Positions 49,068-58,305 of a stretch of 64,000 bases of DNA are shown one piece after another. Source of the DNA: Actinacidiphila acididurans (GTDB lineage: Bacteria; Actinomycetota; Actinomycetes; Streptomycetales; Streptomycetaceae); the NCBI RefSeq assembly GCF_016918855.1, contig NZ_JADKYB010000022.1:1-64000 (forward strand), in the 5' to 3' direction. The notes beneath the pieces were generated by a model. It worked only from the letters and a program-made list of their open reading frames with translations. It did no database searches and was not told where the DNA came from. A program made the position numbers and the translations under genes. Every line of letters begins with the position of its first letter. Position 1 is the stretch's first letter.

Positions 49068-49682
49068 TCAGTTGTGCCGGCCGCCGGACCAGAGAGCGCC
49101 CGCGTGCTTCTCGACGATCCGTTCCACCGCGAAGGTGAGCCGGCGCGTGCGCGCCTCGTCGAGCGAGAGCCAGACGGGAGCCTCGCCCTCGTCGTTCACC
49201 GCCACCTCCGAGGCGGCGGTGACGTCGAGGAGGTAGGCGTGCCAGAGGTGCGCGTCCGAGCCCCGGCGGCAGACGTCGCCCTCGAGGTACTCACTCGCGA
49301 CACGGCGCAGCGCCCCGCCGCGGATTCCGACTTCCTCGGCGAGTTCCCGCGCGGCGGCGCGGTCCGGGGCCTCGCCCCGTCCGACATGGCCGGCCGGCAC
49401 GGTCATCGCGAAGGGAAATGCCACCCGCTGGAAAAAGAGGAAACGCCCACCGGGGTCCCGGACGAATACGCCGGCGCTTTCGTGCCAGTACTCCCCGCTC
49501 TCGTCGGTCCACCACGAAATCTCCGGGTCGATGACAATGGCTCGGTCGGCCCGCTTTCCGCACGAGCGGCATACGCACTTCCGGCGCCGTCCCACGGTGA
49601 TCCATTCGACGGCCTCCGCATGGCAGTGCACGCAATATTCGTGGTACGAATTGTCGGTCGGCCGAAGGAAATCGATTCTCAT
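49068..49682 (-). CDS. Nudix hydrolase with N-terminal zinc ribbon
   Basis: A 204-residue protein. Residues about 16-45 have C-x2-C ... C-x2-C (YCVHCHAEAVEW ... CVCRSCGK), a zinc ribbon like that of NudC. The Nudix box GHVGRGEAPDRAAARELAEEVGI is complete, with the Gly, Glu and REL-x-EE-x-G residues. The substrate may be a nucleotide or other diphosphate; the FolE neighbour makes a pterin triphosphate possible, but this is inference. The start overlaps the MFS gene stop (ATGA), so it is coupled to it. Confidence 0.88.
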   Translation of the reverse strand: MRIDFLRPTDNSYHEYCVHCHAEAVEWITVGRRRKCVCRSCGKRADRAIVIDPEISWWTDESGEYWHESAGVFVRDPGGRFLFFQRVAFPFAMTVPAGHVGRGEAPDRAAARELAEEVGIRGGALRRVASEYLEGDVCRRGSDAHLWHAYLLDVTAASEVAVNDEGEAPVWLSLDEARTRRLTFAVERIVEKHAGALWSGGRHN

Positions 49683-50989
49683 TCCGGGCGCCCTCCGACG
49701 ATGTCCTCCTGAGCCGCCGAATCCTGGGCCGAATCCTGGGCCGCCGAATCAGGCGCGGACATCGGCAGCCGGGCCGACGGGATCAGCGAGTCCGGGGCCG
49801 GGCGGGCGGCGCTGCGGGCGGTGACCAGCAGCAGCCAGGTGCCGAGCCCCGCGAACAGCAGGGTGGCGGCCACGGTCCCGCCCCAGCCCGCGTACCCGAC
49901 CGCCAGGCCGTAGAGGGGCGGTCCCACCAGCGCGCCGAGGCTCCCCAGCTGGGTGAGGGCGCCGTTGGCGAGGTCGACGTCCTCGGGTCGCCGGGCGATG
50001 GCCGGCACCGCCGCGTACACCGCGGAGATGAGCAGGCCGTTGACCAGCAGGACCAGGACGGCGGCGGTCACGCCCGCGCCCAGCGGCACGCCCGCCGAGA
50101 AGGCCGGCAGGCAGGCGAGCGGCATCAGGACGGCGAAGGGCGCGAGGGCCCCGACGGTGACGCCCCGGCGCAGCAGCCAGCTCGCCAGCAGGCCGCCCAC
50201 CGCGCTCCCGGCGGAGACGACGGCGACCTCGGCCCCGGCCTGCGCGAAGGTCTCGTGCCGGGCCCGGAGCAGGAACTCCGACAGCACGACCACGATGGCC
50301 ACGCTGACCAGCGACATGAAGGCGTACGCCCCGGCCGGCGCGAGGAACCGTACCCAGGTGCCGGCGGTACGGGAGCGGCGGGCGGTCGCGGTGCTCGGCA
50401 GATGCGGGAGGGCCAGGGCGAGCAGGACGGCGACGGCCAGCGGGCCGACGCCGGTCAGGCCCAGCCAGCACGACCAGGGCAGTCGGGAGGCCAGGGCGCC
50501 GCCCACCGCGGTGGCGAGGGCGACGCCGGTCGGCACGCAGGTGCCCCACAGGGCGAGGGCCGCCGCCTGGGCGCGGCCCTGGGTGAGCCTGGTGAGCACG
50601 ATCGGGCCGGCCACGAAGACCAGCAGGTAGCCGGCGCCCTCGGCGGTGCGCAGGCCGAGCAGCATCGGCCACGAGCGGGCGAAGGTGCACAGCCCGGCCG
50701 CCGCCGAGAGGGCGACCAGCCCGGTGAGCAGGGCGCACCGGGCGCAGAACCGGCTGGTCCACCAGCCCACCGGGATGCCGAGCGCCGCGCCCACGGCGGT
50801 CATCCCGGAGGTGGCCCACGCCACGGTGCCGAAGGACAGGCCCAGGGACGACTGGACGGCGGGGCTCACCGGCGGGATCGCCCCCAGCTCCACGGCCGCC
50901 AGCACACCGGCGAGCCAGGTCAGGGCCACCTGCAGCCGGGGCGCCGCCGCACCGTCAGCGCCGGGAACGGTGTCGTACCTGTGGGACAT
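49679..50989 (-). CDS. MFS transporter
   Basis: A 436-residue permease with about twelve transmembrane helices and the loop GWWTSRFCARCALLTG, the A-motif region between helices 2 and 3. A charged tail (SAPDSAAQDSAQDSAAQED, with 5-residue repeats) ends the protein. It probably exports a small molecule. It lies between FolE (upstream, 176 bases) and the Nudix gene (overlapping), all on one strand, and I read it as the exporter of the cluster. Confidence 0.85.
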   Translation of the reverse strand: MSHRYDTVPGADGAAAPRLQVALTWLAGVLAAVELGAIPPVSPAVQSSLGLSFGTVAWATSGMTAVGAALGIPVGWWTSRFCARCALLTGLVALSAAAGLCTFARSWPMLLGLRTAEGAGYLLVFVAGPIVLTRLTQGRAQAAALALWGTCVPTGVALATAVGGALASRLPWSCWLGLTGVGPLAVAVLLALALPHLPSTATARRSRTAGTWVRFLAPAGAYAFMSLVSVAIVVVLSEFLLRARHETFAQAGAEVAVVSAGSAVGGLLASWLLRRGVTVGALAPFAVLMPLACLPAFSAGVPLGAGVTAAVLVLLVNGLLISAVYAAVPAIARRPEDVDLANGALTQLGSLGALVGPPLYGLAVGYAGWGGTVAATLLFAGLGTWLLLVTARSAARPAPDSLIPSARLPMSAPDSAAQDSAQDSAAQEDIVGGRPE

Positions 50990-51165
50990 GGTTCTCCCGG
51001 GTGCCGCGGCGCGCGGGTGGCGCGGTGGTGAGGGCTGCGGTGCGGGTGGGGGTGCGGAGCGCGGCGCGGACCGGCGTACGGCGTGCGGTGTTCGCCGCCG
51101 TACGGGGGCCGGTCCGGGCGCCTGGCGGGAGGGAACACGGGCACCTCCCGCCAGGCGCGCCCGGA

Positions 51166-51699
51166 TCAGTCGGCAAGGCCGTACTTCCCCAGGAGCTCCT
51201 GGTGGCCCGCGACGTAGGAGGTGTCGGTGACGACGGTCTGGTCCGACGGTCCGCGGCTGCACATGCACATGTGCCGGCCGCTGGACGTCACGCGCACCGC
51301 CTTGGCGCCGCCGGACGTCATGATCTCCTCGGCGATGTCCCGGACCAGGTACTCCTGGATCTGGAACCGCCGGCTGTACGCCTGCACCAGACGCGGGAAC
51401 TTCCCCAGCCCCAGGATCCGGTCGCCCGGGACGTAGGAAATGCTGACCTTCCCGAAGAAGGGCAGAAAGTGGTGCGCGCAGATCGAGAAGTAGTTGGCGT
51501 CGTGCACCCGCACGACGCCGGCGTGCTCCCCCTCCACCAGACACGTGGTCTTGAGGATCTTGGCCGTGTCGATGTCGTAGCCGCTCAGCAACTCCTGATA
51601 GGCACGGACAATACGGTCCTCGCACTCCTCCTCACTGAACCAGTCGAGCGCTCTGTCGTCCGTAGTCACATTCTGCTTGAGCCACTCTGCGATGGTCAC
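51166..51699 (-). CDS. folE: GTP cyclohydrolase I (FolE), short form
   Basis: A 177-residue enzyme that converts GTP to dihydroneopterin triphosphate. Zinc and active-site residues are visible: Cys74, His76 and His77 in SICAHHFLPFFGKVSISYVP, Cys144 in HMCMCSRG, and the QIQEYLVRDIAEE segment in place of the usual QVQERLT. Compared with the 222-residue E. coli form the N terminus is short, as in many secondary-metabolism copies. The ribosome site GGAGGTCC precedes the GTG. It is not beside other folate genes, so it probably serves a dedicated pathway with the neighbours. Confidence 0.9.
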   Translation of the reverse strand: MTIAEWLKQNVTTDDRALDWFSEEECEDRIVRAYQELLSGYDIDTAKILKTTCLVEGEHAGVVRVHDANYFSICAHHFLPFFGKVSISYVPGDRILGLGKFPRLVQAYSRRFQIQEYLVRDIAEEIMTSGGAKAVRVTSSGRHMCMCSRGPSDQTVVTDTSYVAGHQELLGKYGLAD

Positions 51700-51931
51700 G
51701 TCGGACCTCCGTCCCGATTTCGCCGACAGTCTCCGGAAGACTCATACGGAGTAATTTGACTGTCGCGGGAAAAACGGGTCCTGAAAAGACCTGGCGCAGG
51801 CTGCCACTCGACCAGAGCAATTCGGGGATGATCGCACGATCGGGAAACGTGCCCACTGAATCGTCAATCGGGGAATCCCCAATTCCCACTTGACATGCCT
51901 TGCCGGACTTGCCGAAGTGCCGCCGCGGGCG

Positions 51932-52840
51932 TCAGCGCATCAGGCCGGCCCGGCGCCACCAGTGGTGCTCGGCGCGCGTGATCATCCCGGCCTCGGTGAG
52001 GAAGCCGACCAGCTTCTCCGCGCTCCACAACAGCGTTTCGCGGTAGTGCGGGTTGCGCGCCGCCTCGCGGCGGGCCGCGGCCGGGTCGGGCACCAGACCG
52101 TCGTAGACCGACCGGTGCAGCAGCGAGCGCATGGCCATCCACGCGCCGAAACCCGTGAGTTCGCGATGGTACGCAAGGCGCGCGCGGGAGGTGCGGCGCA
52201 CGGCGTCGTGCAACTCGGCGCGGGCGAAGCTCACGTGCCGCACCTCCTCGGTGACGTGGATCCGGCAGATCCGGCGGATCAGCGGCTGCACCCGCTCGTC
52301 CCGCGCGGTCTCCCGCTGCACCCGGATCAGCACCTCCTCCAGCACCAGGATCAGCGCGAAGCTGGTCAGGTCGCCGAAGGTCGGGCTGAACACCGAGAAC
52401 AGGCGGCGCAGATGCGCCGGCGGACCGTACACCGGAGCGCCCATCTCGGCCAGCAGCCGGCCGAACATGATCAGGTGCCGGGTCTCGTCGCCGATCTCGG
52501 TCAGCGCGTAATGAGTGCGGGGGTCGCGGATGTCCCGGGACTCCAGGTAGTCGGCGAACATCCGGATCGTGCACAGCTCGAACCAGGTGCTCATGCCGAC
52601 ATGGCTGCCGATCTCCCGGCGGGACAGCTCCACCCGCTGCCGCTCGTCCATCCGGTCCCACAGTGCGGTGCCGTACAGCGACAGCCGCTCGGGCTGGAGG
52701 TACCAGGCGTCCTCCTGCCGGGGGGCGCCCCAGTCGACATCGACCGACGGGTCGAAGGAGTGGGCCGCCGAGGCTTGCAGCAGCCGCCGGGCGACGCTCT
52801 CCGGGGTCCTGTGCTGCACCAGGGTCAGGGTCCGCTCCAT
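51932..52840 (-). CDS. AurF-like diiron N-oxygenase
   Basis: A 302-residue protein of the AurF (p-aminobenzoate N-oxygenase) family. Diiron ligands are visible in the expected order: Glu76 (SRREIGSH), Glu119-x2-His122 (GDETRH), Glu168/169 (LVLEEV), His195, and Glu199-x2-His202 (TEEVRH). AurF oxidises an arylamine to a nitro group; others in the family make N-hydroxy or alkene products. It is on the same strand as the FolE, MFS and Nudix genes, with 232 bases between it and folE, and divergent from the methyltransferase at 53083. The substrate is unknown. Confidence 0.88.
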   Translation of the reverse strand: MERTLTLVQHRTPESVARRLLQASAAHSFDPSVDVDWGAPRQEDAWYLQPERLSLYGTALWDRMDERQRVELSRREIGSHVGMSTWFELCTIRMFADYLESRDIRDPRTHYALTEIGDETRHLIMFGRLLAEMGAPVYGPPAHLRRLFSVFSPTFGDLTSFALILVLEEVLIRVQRETARDERVQPLIRRICRIHVTEEVRHVSFARAELHDAVRRTSRARLAYHRELTGFGAWMAMRSLLHRSVYDGLVPDPAAARREAARNPHYRETLLWSAEKLVGFLTEAGMITRAEHHWWRRAGLMR

Positions 52841-53082
52841 GGCGTGCGTGGCTCCTTGCACTACGAGGGTGTGACGGGAAGACGGCCCGCCGTCTGCGCG
52901 TGCGGTGCCGCCGCAATCGAGAGTAACAAAAGGTGACCGAGTGCTTCCCGTGGGTGACGGTCGGCCAGGGGACGGCGGGCGAACGGCCTGGCGCCGATGG
53001 CATATTCCCACCCGTGACGAAGCGAACCGCGCATCGTTGTGGAGATCGTTCCCAGTCCCCCCAAATCGGAGAGTCCCTGTTC

Positions 53083-54216
53083 ATGGACGCCGTACTCGAT
53101 TCCGCCGCTCAGCCGCCGGCCGGGCGCCCGCCGGCCGTGCCGGAGCGGCTGACCGCGTTCGTCACCGACTACTGCCGGTTGCTCCCGGCAACCGAACGGA
53201 TGGCCCCGCACGACGCGCTGACCACGCTCGCCGACTTCCTGGTCCGCGACTTCCCCGCCGCGGTGCGGCACGCCCTCGACTCGGGGCTGGGCGAGCGCCA
53301 GGTCGTCGCCGCCCTCGCGCCGCTGCGCGAGGTCGTGTCCGGTTCGACGCTGGTGCGCCGGGCGCAGGAGCAGCCGCGCGGCTTCCCCGGCGACTTCGAG
53401 ATGATCGAGTACATCCTGGCCCGCGAGGTCACCGGCGAACCGGGCAGCTTCGGGTGGCTGTTCGACGAATACCTGCTGCACTCGGTGGTGGCCCAGCAGC
53501 ACCACAACAAGATCGCCCACCAGGCCGCGCTGATCACGGCCGCGCTGGCGGATCCGGCCGCCCGCCCCGCCCGCCGGATCCTGCTCATCGCCTCCGGCGG
53601 CGCCGCCGACCTGCGCGAAGTGGACCCGGACCTGCTCCAGCCCGGCGACCGCATCGTGCTCAACGACATGGACCCCGGCGCCCTCGCCCACGCCCGGGCC
53701 ACCCTGCCCGCCCGCACCGCCGGCCACATCGGCACCGTCGAGGGCAACGCCCTGCGCAAGGCCGCGGTGCTGGAAGAGACCGGCCCCTACGACCTGGTGC
53801 TGGCCGGCGGCCTCTTCGACTACCTCGACGTACGCCCGGCCCAGGCGTTGGCCAAAACGGTCCTGCAGCGCCTGTGCCGCCCCGGCGGCACGTTCTACTT
53901 CTCCAACATCGCCACCGGGAACCCCTTCGCCATCGCCATGAAGTACGGCGCCGACTGGCCGCTGATCGAGCGCGAGGAGCGCGACGTCGAGGCGATCCTC
54001 GAGGGCGCGGGCGCCCACCTGGTCGGCTCGCTCGACATCCGCCGCGACCCGACCGGGCTGACCCTGCTGACCGAGGTACGCCGGGCCGGCGCGCCCCGGA
54101 CATCCGCCGCCTCCGCCATCCCGTCCGCCGGGGTCTCGGCCGGGATCACCGCCGGGGTGCTGCCCCGACCGGTCCGCTCGGGCACGGTCACAACGCGCGT
54201 GCGCCACGGGTCATAG
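53083..54216 (+). CDS. SAM methyltransferase-like protein
   Basis: A 377-residue protein. The N-terminal helical part contains AQEQPRGFPGDFEMIEYIL, a stretch seen in the PhcB-like 3-hydroxy fatty acid methyl ester synthases. The class I core follows: ARRILLIASGGAADLREV (motif I, degenerate), DRIVLNDMDPGALAHARATL and GPYDLVLAGGLFDYLD. Cofactor binding is therefore likely, the substrate unknown. The ATG at 53083 with GGAGAG upstream is preferred over longer readings. The 243-base divergent gap to the AurF-like gene suggests shared regulation. Confidence 0.75.
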   Translation: MDAVLDSAAQPPAGRPPAVPERLTAFVTDYCRLLPATERMAPHDALTTLADFLVRDFPAAVRHALDSGLGERQVVAALAPLREVVSGSTLVRRAQEQPRGFPGDFEMIEYILAREVTGEPGSFGWLFDEYLLHSVVAQQHHNKIAHQAALITAALADPAARPARRILLIASGGAADLREVDPDLLQPGDRIVLNDMDPGALAHARATLPARTAGHIGTVEGNALRKAAVLEETGPYDLVLAGGLFDYLDVRPAQALAKTVLQRLCRPGGTFYFSNIATGNPFAIAMKYGADWPLIEREERDVEAILEGAGAHLVGSLDIRRDPTGLTLLTEVRRAGAPRTSAASAIPSAGVSAGITAGVLPRPVRSGTVTTRVRHGS

Positions 54217-54296
54217 AAGGTGACGGGGTTGCGCGACCCACACACCGGACACGACCCGCCCGCAGTCAGCCGCGGGCGCCAGGAGGACAGCCGATC

Positions 54297-54752
54297 ATGG
54301 AAGCACGCATGAAGAACCCCGCCGGCGTCATACCCGAGGCGTGGAAGGCGGCCGTGGCACTCGACGCGGCCGGCGGCAAGGGCGGCGTGCCCCGCGCCAC
54401 CCTCGACCTGGTCCACCTGCGGGCCAGCCAGATCAACGGCTGCGCGCCGTGCGTGGACGCCGGCACGAAGGACATGGTCAAGCACGGCGAGTCCGCCGAG
54501 CGCATGGGGGCGGTGGCCGTGTGGCGCGAGATGCCGTACTTCACCGACGCCGAACGCGCGGCCCTGGCGCTCACCGAATGCGCCACCCGCCTCGCCGACA
54601 ATCCCGAGGGCGTGCCGGACGACGTCTGGGCGGAGGCCGCCCGGCACTACGACGAGAAGGGGCTGGCCGCCCTCGTCCTCAAGATCGCCGCGACCAACGT
54701 CTTCAACCGGCTCAACCGCGTCACCCTCCAGGTGCCCGGCGCCGCCTGGTGA
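54297..54752 (+). CDS. AhpD-like carboxymuconolactone decarboxylase family protein
   Basis: A 151-residue protein with the AhpD core: LDLVHLRASQINGCAPCVDAGTKDMVKHGESAERMGAV, in which Cys-x2-Cys and the following His make the redox site. It is likely to act as a peroxidase or reductase for alkyl hydroperoxides. AGGAGG ribosome site. The ECF41-type sigma gene follows after 125 bases; members of this sigma family are typically encoded beside AhpD-like genes and activate them. Confidence 0.9.
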   Translation: MEARMKNPAGVIPEAWKAAVALDAAGGKGGVPRATLDLVHLRASQINGCAPCVDAGTKDMVKHGESAERMGAVAVWREMPYFTDAERAALALTECATRLADNPEGVPDDVWAEAARHYDEKGLAALVLKIAATNVFNRLNRVTLQVPGAAW

Positions 54753-54877
54753 CCGCCCCTGTCCCGGGGCGGCCGCGCTGGCCGCCCCGGGACGACCGGG
54801 GTGCGGACCGACACGGACCGAAGACGTACGGGACATGTACGGGACACGTACGGACGCGAGGCGGAGGGCACGGCGGG

Positions 54878-55861
54878 ATGAACGGGACGGACGGCGACGG
54901 GGCCGGCGGTGACGTGGGCGGGGATGTCCGGGCTGACGTGGGCAGCGACGGCGGCGGTGAGGTCTTCGACGAGGACCGGGCCGGCGAGCGGGAGTGGCTG
55001 GCCGCGCGGTTCGAGGAGCACCGGGCGCATCTGCGGGCGGTGGCCTACCGGATGCTGGGGTCGGTGACCGAGGCGGACGACGCGGTGCAGGACGCCTGGC
55101 TGCGGGTGAGCCGGGCCGGGGCGGACGGGGTGGAGAACCTCGGCGGCTGGCTGACCACGATCGTGGCCCGGGTCTGCCTGAACGTGCTGCGGGCCCGCGC
55201 CTCGCGCCCGGAGGAGCCGGGCGGGCTGTGGCTGCCGGATCCGGTGCTCGGCCGGGAGGGCGAACCCGACCCGGAACAGGAGGCGCTGCTCGCCGACTCG
55301 GTGGGCCTCGCGCTGATCGTGGTGCTCGGCACCCTCTCCCCGGCCGAACGCCTGGCCTTCGTGCTGCACGACATGTTCGACCTGCCCTTCGACCAGATCG
55401 CGCCCATGGTCGGGCGTTCCCCGGCCGCGGCCCGCCAACTGGCCAGCCGCGCCCGCCGCCGGGTACGGGAAGGGGGTGCTCCCGCGCCCGACCCGGACCT
55501 CGCCGCCCAGCGCGAAGTGGTCGACGCCTTCTTCGCCGCGGCCCGCGGCGGCGACTTCGACGGGCTGGTCGCCCTCCTCGACCCGGAGATCGTGCTGCGC
55601 GCCGACACGGGGGCGGATCGCCCTGGCGTTCCCGTCACCGTCCGCGGCCCCCAGCCGGTGGCCGCCCGCGCCATGATGTTCGCCCGCCCCGCCGCAGATG
55701 TCCGCCCCGTCCTCGTCAACGGCGCCGCCGGCGTCCTCGTCCAGGTCGCGGGACAACCCGTCTCCTTGATGGCCTTCACGGTGACGGCCGGGCGGGTAGC
55801 GGCGATCGATTCCATCACCGACCCGCAGCGACTGGCCCGCCTCGCCCGAACGGCTGGCTGA
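54878..55861 (+). CDS. ECF41-type sigma factor with SnoaL-like extension
   Basis: A 327-residue sigma factor. Region 2 is HRAHLRAVAYRMLGSVTEADDAVQDAWLRV, region 4 RLAFVLHDMFDLPFDQIAPMVGRSPAAARQLASRARRRV. After it comes a SnoaL-type domain of about 110 residues (VVDAFFAAARGGDFDGLVALLDPEIVLRAD), the mark of ECF41 and SigJ factors, which controls activity without a separate anti-sigma factor. The first 33 residues are Gly/Asp-rich and extra to the family. The target is probably the upstream AhpD-like gene. I could not identify the usual ECF41 promoter there. Confidence 0.9.
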   Translation: MNGTDGDGAGGDVGGDVRADVGSDGGGEVFDEDRAGEREWLAARFEEHRAHLRAVAYRMLGSVTEADDAVQDAWLRVSRAGADGVENLGGWLTTIVARVCLNVLRARASRPEEPGGLWLPDPVLGREGEPDPEQEALLADSVGLALIVVLGTLSPAERLAFVLHDMFDLPFDQIAPMVGRSPAAARQLASRARRRVREGGAPAPDPDLAAQREVVDAFFAAARGGDFDGLVALLDPEIVLRADTGADRPGVPVTVRGPQPVAARAMMFARPAADVRPVLVNGAAGVLVQVAGQPVSLMAFTVTAGRVAAIDSITDPQRLARLARTAG

Positions 55862-55890
55862 GGAGGGGGCCGTACCGCGTCAGGTCGAGC

Positions 55891-57978
55891 TCAGGAGTCC
55901 GAGTCCTTGCGGCCCGGGGTCGCGGCGTAGGCCTGGGTCGGGGTCATCGGGACGCCGTTGATCTCGACCGTGCGGTAGGTGCTGACCTTCGCGCAGGACT
56001 TGGACTGGTCGGCGGTCTGGGCGTGGGAGTTGTTCAGGGCGGCCTGGGTGTCGACCGGGGCCGGCTTGCTGGTGCCGCCCGGGAAGGTGGTGCCGGTGGG
56101 CCAGTCGGAGCCGACGACCAGGGTGAGCCCGGACGCGGTGCCCTGCTTGAGGTGCGAGGAGGACAGGCCCAGCGAGCGGGCCACGGTCTGGGCCTCGCCC
56201 TTCTCGGCGGCCGTGGGACCGTACGTCAGGGTCGTGGTCGGGCTGGTCGGGGCGTTCCCGGTGGAGGTGCCCTGGTTGAAGCCCTTGTCGATGAGGGCGG
56301 TCACGATGGCCGAGGCGCGGCCGGGGATGGGGGCGCCGTTCAGCGAGGTGCCGTTCTCGACCTTGACCGAGATCTGCGAGGCCGGCACCGGCGGCGTGGT
56401 CGGTGCCCCGGTGGCCGAGGCCGCCGCCGACTTCGCGCCGGAGGCGGTGGTCAGCGACTGGTCGTTGGCGATGGTGGCGAACAGCGTCTGGGAGCCGTCG
56501 CCGGGCACCACCCGGTTCGGGTTCGTCGGGTCCGCGCCGGTCTGCATGGTGGTGAACGTGATCCGCTTGGTGGGCACCTTGTTCAGGTCGCCGGCCAGGC
56601 CGATCAGCTTGTTCACGCTGCCCAGGCCCGTGTCCACGGTGAGCGCCTTGGTGGCGGCGTCGGCGAGCTTGTAGAGGGCCGGCAGGTCGGTCAGGGTGCC
56701 CGCGGACTTGAACTTCCGGATCATCGAGCTGAGGAAGATGTGCTGGGCGTAGGTGCGGCCCAGGTCGCTGCCGTCGCCGAAGCCGTGCCGCGACCGCAGG
56801 AACTCCAGCGCCCCCTGGCCCTTGAGGGTGTGGGTGCCGGCCGACAGCTTCAGATGCGAGTAGGTGTCGTACACGTTCGCGGTCACGCACACCGGGACGC
56901 CGCCGACCGCGTCGGACATCTTCACCACGCCGGAGAAGTCGACCTGGATGAAGTGGTCGATGGGTATGCCGGTCAGCTTGTGCACGGTGGCGACCTGGCA
57001 GGCCTGCCCGTACGCCAGCGCGCTGTTGATCTGGCCGTGGTAGCCGGGGGTGGACTGGCCCGTCTTGGGGTTGGTGCAGGCGGGGATGTCGGTGATGGTG
57101 TCGCGCGGGATGCTCATCACGGTGGCGTTCGACCGGTCCGCGGAGATGTGCACCACCATCTGCACGTCCGCGTTCTGCCCGGTCTGGATGCCGGTCTTGG
57201 AGCAGCCGCCGCCCAGCTTGCAGTCCTCCGCGCTGGTACGGCCGTCGCTGCCCATCACCAGGATGTTGATCGGGGTACGGCCGAAGGCGTCGGCCTTCTC
57301 CGCGCCTCCCGCCTTCTTCCCGGCGCCGTCGGTGAGCGAGACGCTGGTGATGTTGCCGTTGAGGTGCTGGTAGAGCCAGTAGCCGCCGCCCGCGGTGATC
57401 AGCAGCAGGACGGACACGGTGATGCCGGCGATCTTCAGGAAGCGGTGTCCGCCGCCGCCGCCCTTGGCGGCCCGCCGGGCCGCCGCGCGTCCGCCCTGGC
57501 CGGCGCCCGCGGCAGCGGTGGCCTTGCCGCGGCCCGAGCGGGCGGCGGCGCGTGCCGCGGCCCGTCCGCCGGTTATCGGGGCGCTGTCGCCGCTGCCGGA
57601 CTCGGAGCCGGTCGCGTCGTCCTTGGCGTCGCCGGCGCCGTCCGCACCGCTGCCGTCAGCGGAGTCGGTGGAGCCGTCGGTGGCCGGCTCGTCGGCCGGT
57701 TCCTCGGCGAACAGATCGCCGAAGCCCTGGAAGCCCTGCATGTCGTGGCCGCCGCCGCGCTGGCCGGGGGGCACAGGCGCGCCGCCCTGCTGCGGGCCGT
57801 ACGGGTTCTGCGGTGGCACGGGCGCGCCGCCGTACTGCGGGGGCGGGTACTGGCCGCCGCCCTGGGGCCCGGGGCCTTGGGGCGGGACGCCGTGGGGCAT
57901 CGGGGCATAAGGCGGCTGACCGTAGGGCCCTTGCCCGTACGGCGGCTGCCCTCCCCGGCCTCCCCAGGGGTCGCTCAT
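55891..57978 (-). CDS. LytR-CpsA-Psr (LCP) family protein
   Basis: A 695-residue wall enzyme. Residues 1-165 are cytoplasmic, Pro/Gln/Gly-rich, then Ala/Arg-rich. One transmembrane helix lies at about 180-203 (LKIAGITVSVLLLITAGGGYWLY). The LCP domain has INILVMGSDGR, VMSIPRDT, GYHGQINSALAYG and LEFLRSRHGFGDGSDLGR. Residues about 525-620 are a LytR_C domain (ISVKVENGTSLNGA). LCP enzymes join secondary wall polymers to peptidoglycan, using undecaprenyl-linked precursors. A BlaI-type palindrome stands 176 bases upstream, like that at uppP. Monocistronic. Confidence 0.92.
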   Translation of the reverse strand: MSDPWGGRGGQPPYGQGPYGQPPYAPMPHGVPPQGPGPQGGGQYPPPQYGGAPVPPQNPYGPQQGGAPVPPGQRGGGHDMQGFQGFGDLFAEEPADEPATDGSTDSADGSGADGAGDAKDDATGSESGSGDSAPITGGRAAARAAARSGRGKATAAAGAGQGGRAAARRAAKGGGGGHRFLKIAGITVSVLLLITAGGGYWLYQHLNGNITSVSLTDGAGKKAGGAEKADAFGRTPINILVMGSDGRTSAEDCKLGGGCSKTGIQTGQNADVQMVVHISADRSNATVMSIPRDTITDIPACTNPKTGQSTPGYHGQINSALAYGQACQVATVHKLTGIPIDHFIQVDFSGVVKMSDAVGGVPVCVTANVYDTYSHLKLSAGTHTLKGQGALEFLRSRHGFGDGSDLGRTYAQHIFLSSMIRKFKSAGTLTDLPALYKLADAATKALTVDTGLGSVNKLIGLAGDLNKVPTKRITFTTMQTGADPTNPNRVVPGDGSQTLFATIANDQSLTTASGAKSAAASATGAPTTPPVPASQISVKVENGTSLNGAPIPGRASAIVTALIDKGFNQGTSTGNAPTSPTTTLTYGPTAAEKGEAQTVARSLGLSSSHLKQGTASGLTLVVGSDWPTGTTFPGGTSKPAPVDTQAALNNSHAQTADQSKSCAKVSTYRTVEINGVPMTPTQAYAATPGRKDSDS

Positions 57979-58153
57979 CTCCCACTCCCTTGACGGGTCC
58001 CAAGTGACGGGCGGCCCTGGTACGGCGGCCGGTCACGGGCGGTGAAGCGGTGACTTCACCCTGCTTTCACCCTTGCGCAATGTCGCAAGGATAGGTCATG
58101 GCTCTATGAACCTTCTCAGAGCCGTCCCGGCTTCCCCCTCGCCAAGCCGATGA

Positions 58154-58167
58154 CTACACAGATGTAG
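58154..58167. promoter_or_regulatory. BlaI-type operator upstream of the LCP gene
   Basis: CTACACAGATGTAG repeats the CTACA-N4-TGTAG pattern of the site at 14591-14604. It lies in the 327-base divergent region 57979-58305, 176 bases from the LCP start and 139 from the small + gene. Nothing else is evident in that region. Confidence 0.6.
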
Positions 58168-58305
58168 ACGGCGATCGGTCACGATTGGTTCCGACCGTAT
58201 CCCGCCCCGAGCCGGGCGGTACCGGGGATCCACGGTTTGCACGACATCTCGACATCTAAAGTGGTGCGCCATGCCAGGAGCGGCGAGGCGAGCGGGAGGA
58301 TGTCA

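Noticed and set aside
51700..51931. Riboswitch upstream of folE
   Set aside because: The gap has a slightly lower G/C content but I could not identify a conserved tetrahydrofolate or preQ1 aptamer pattern.
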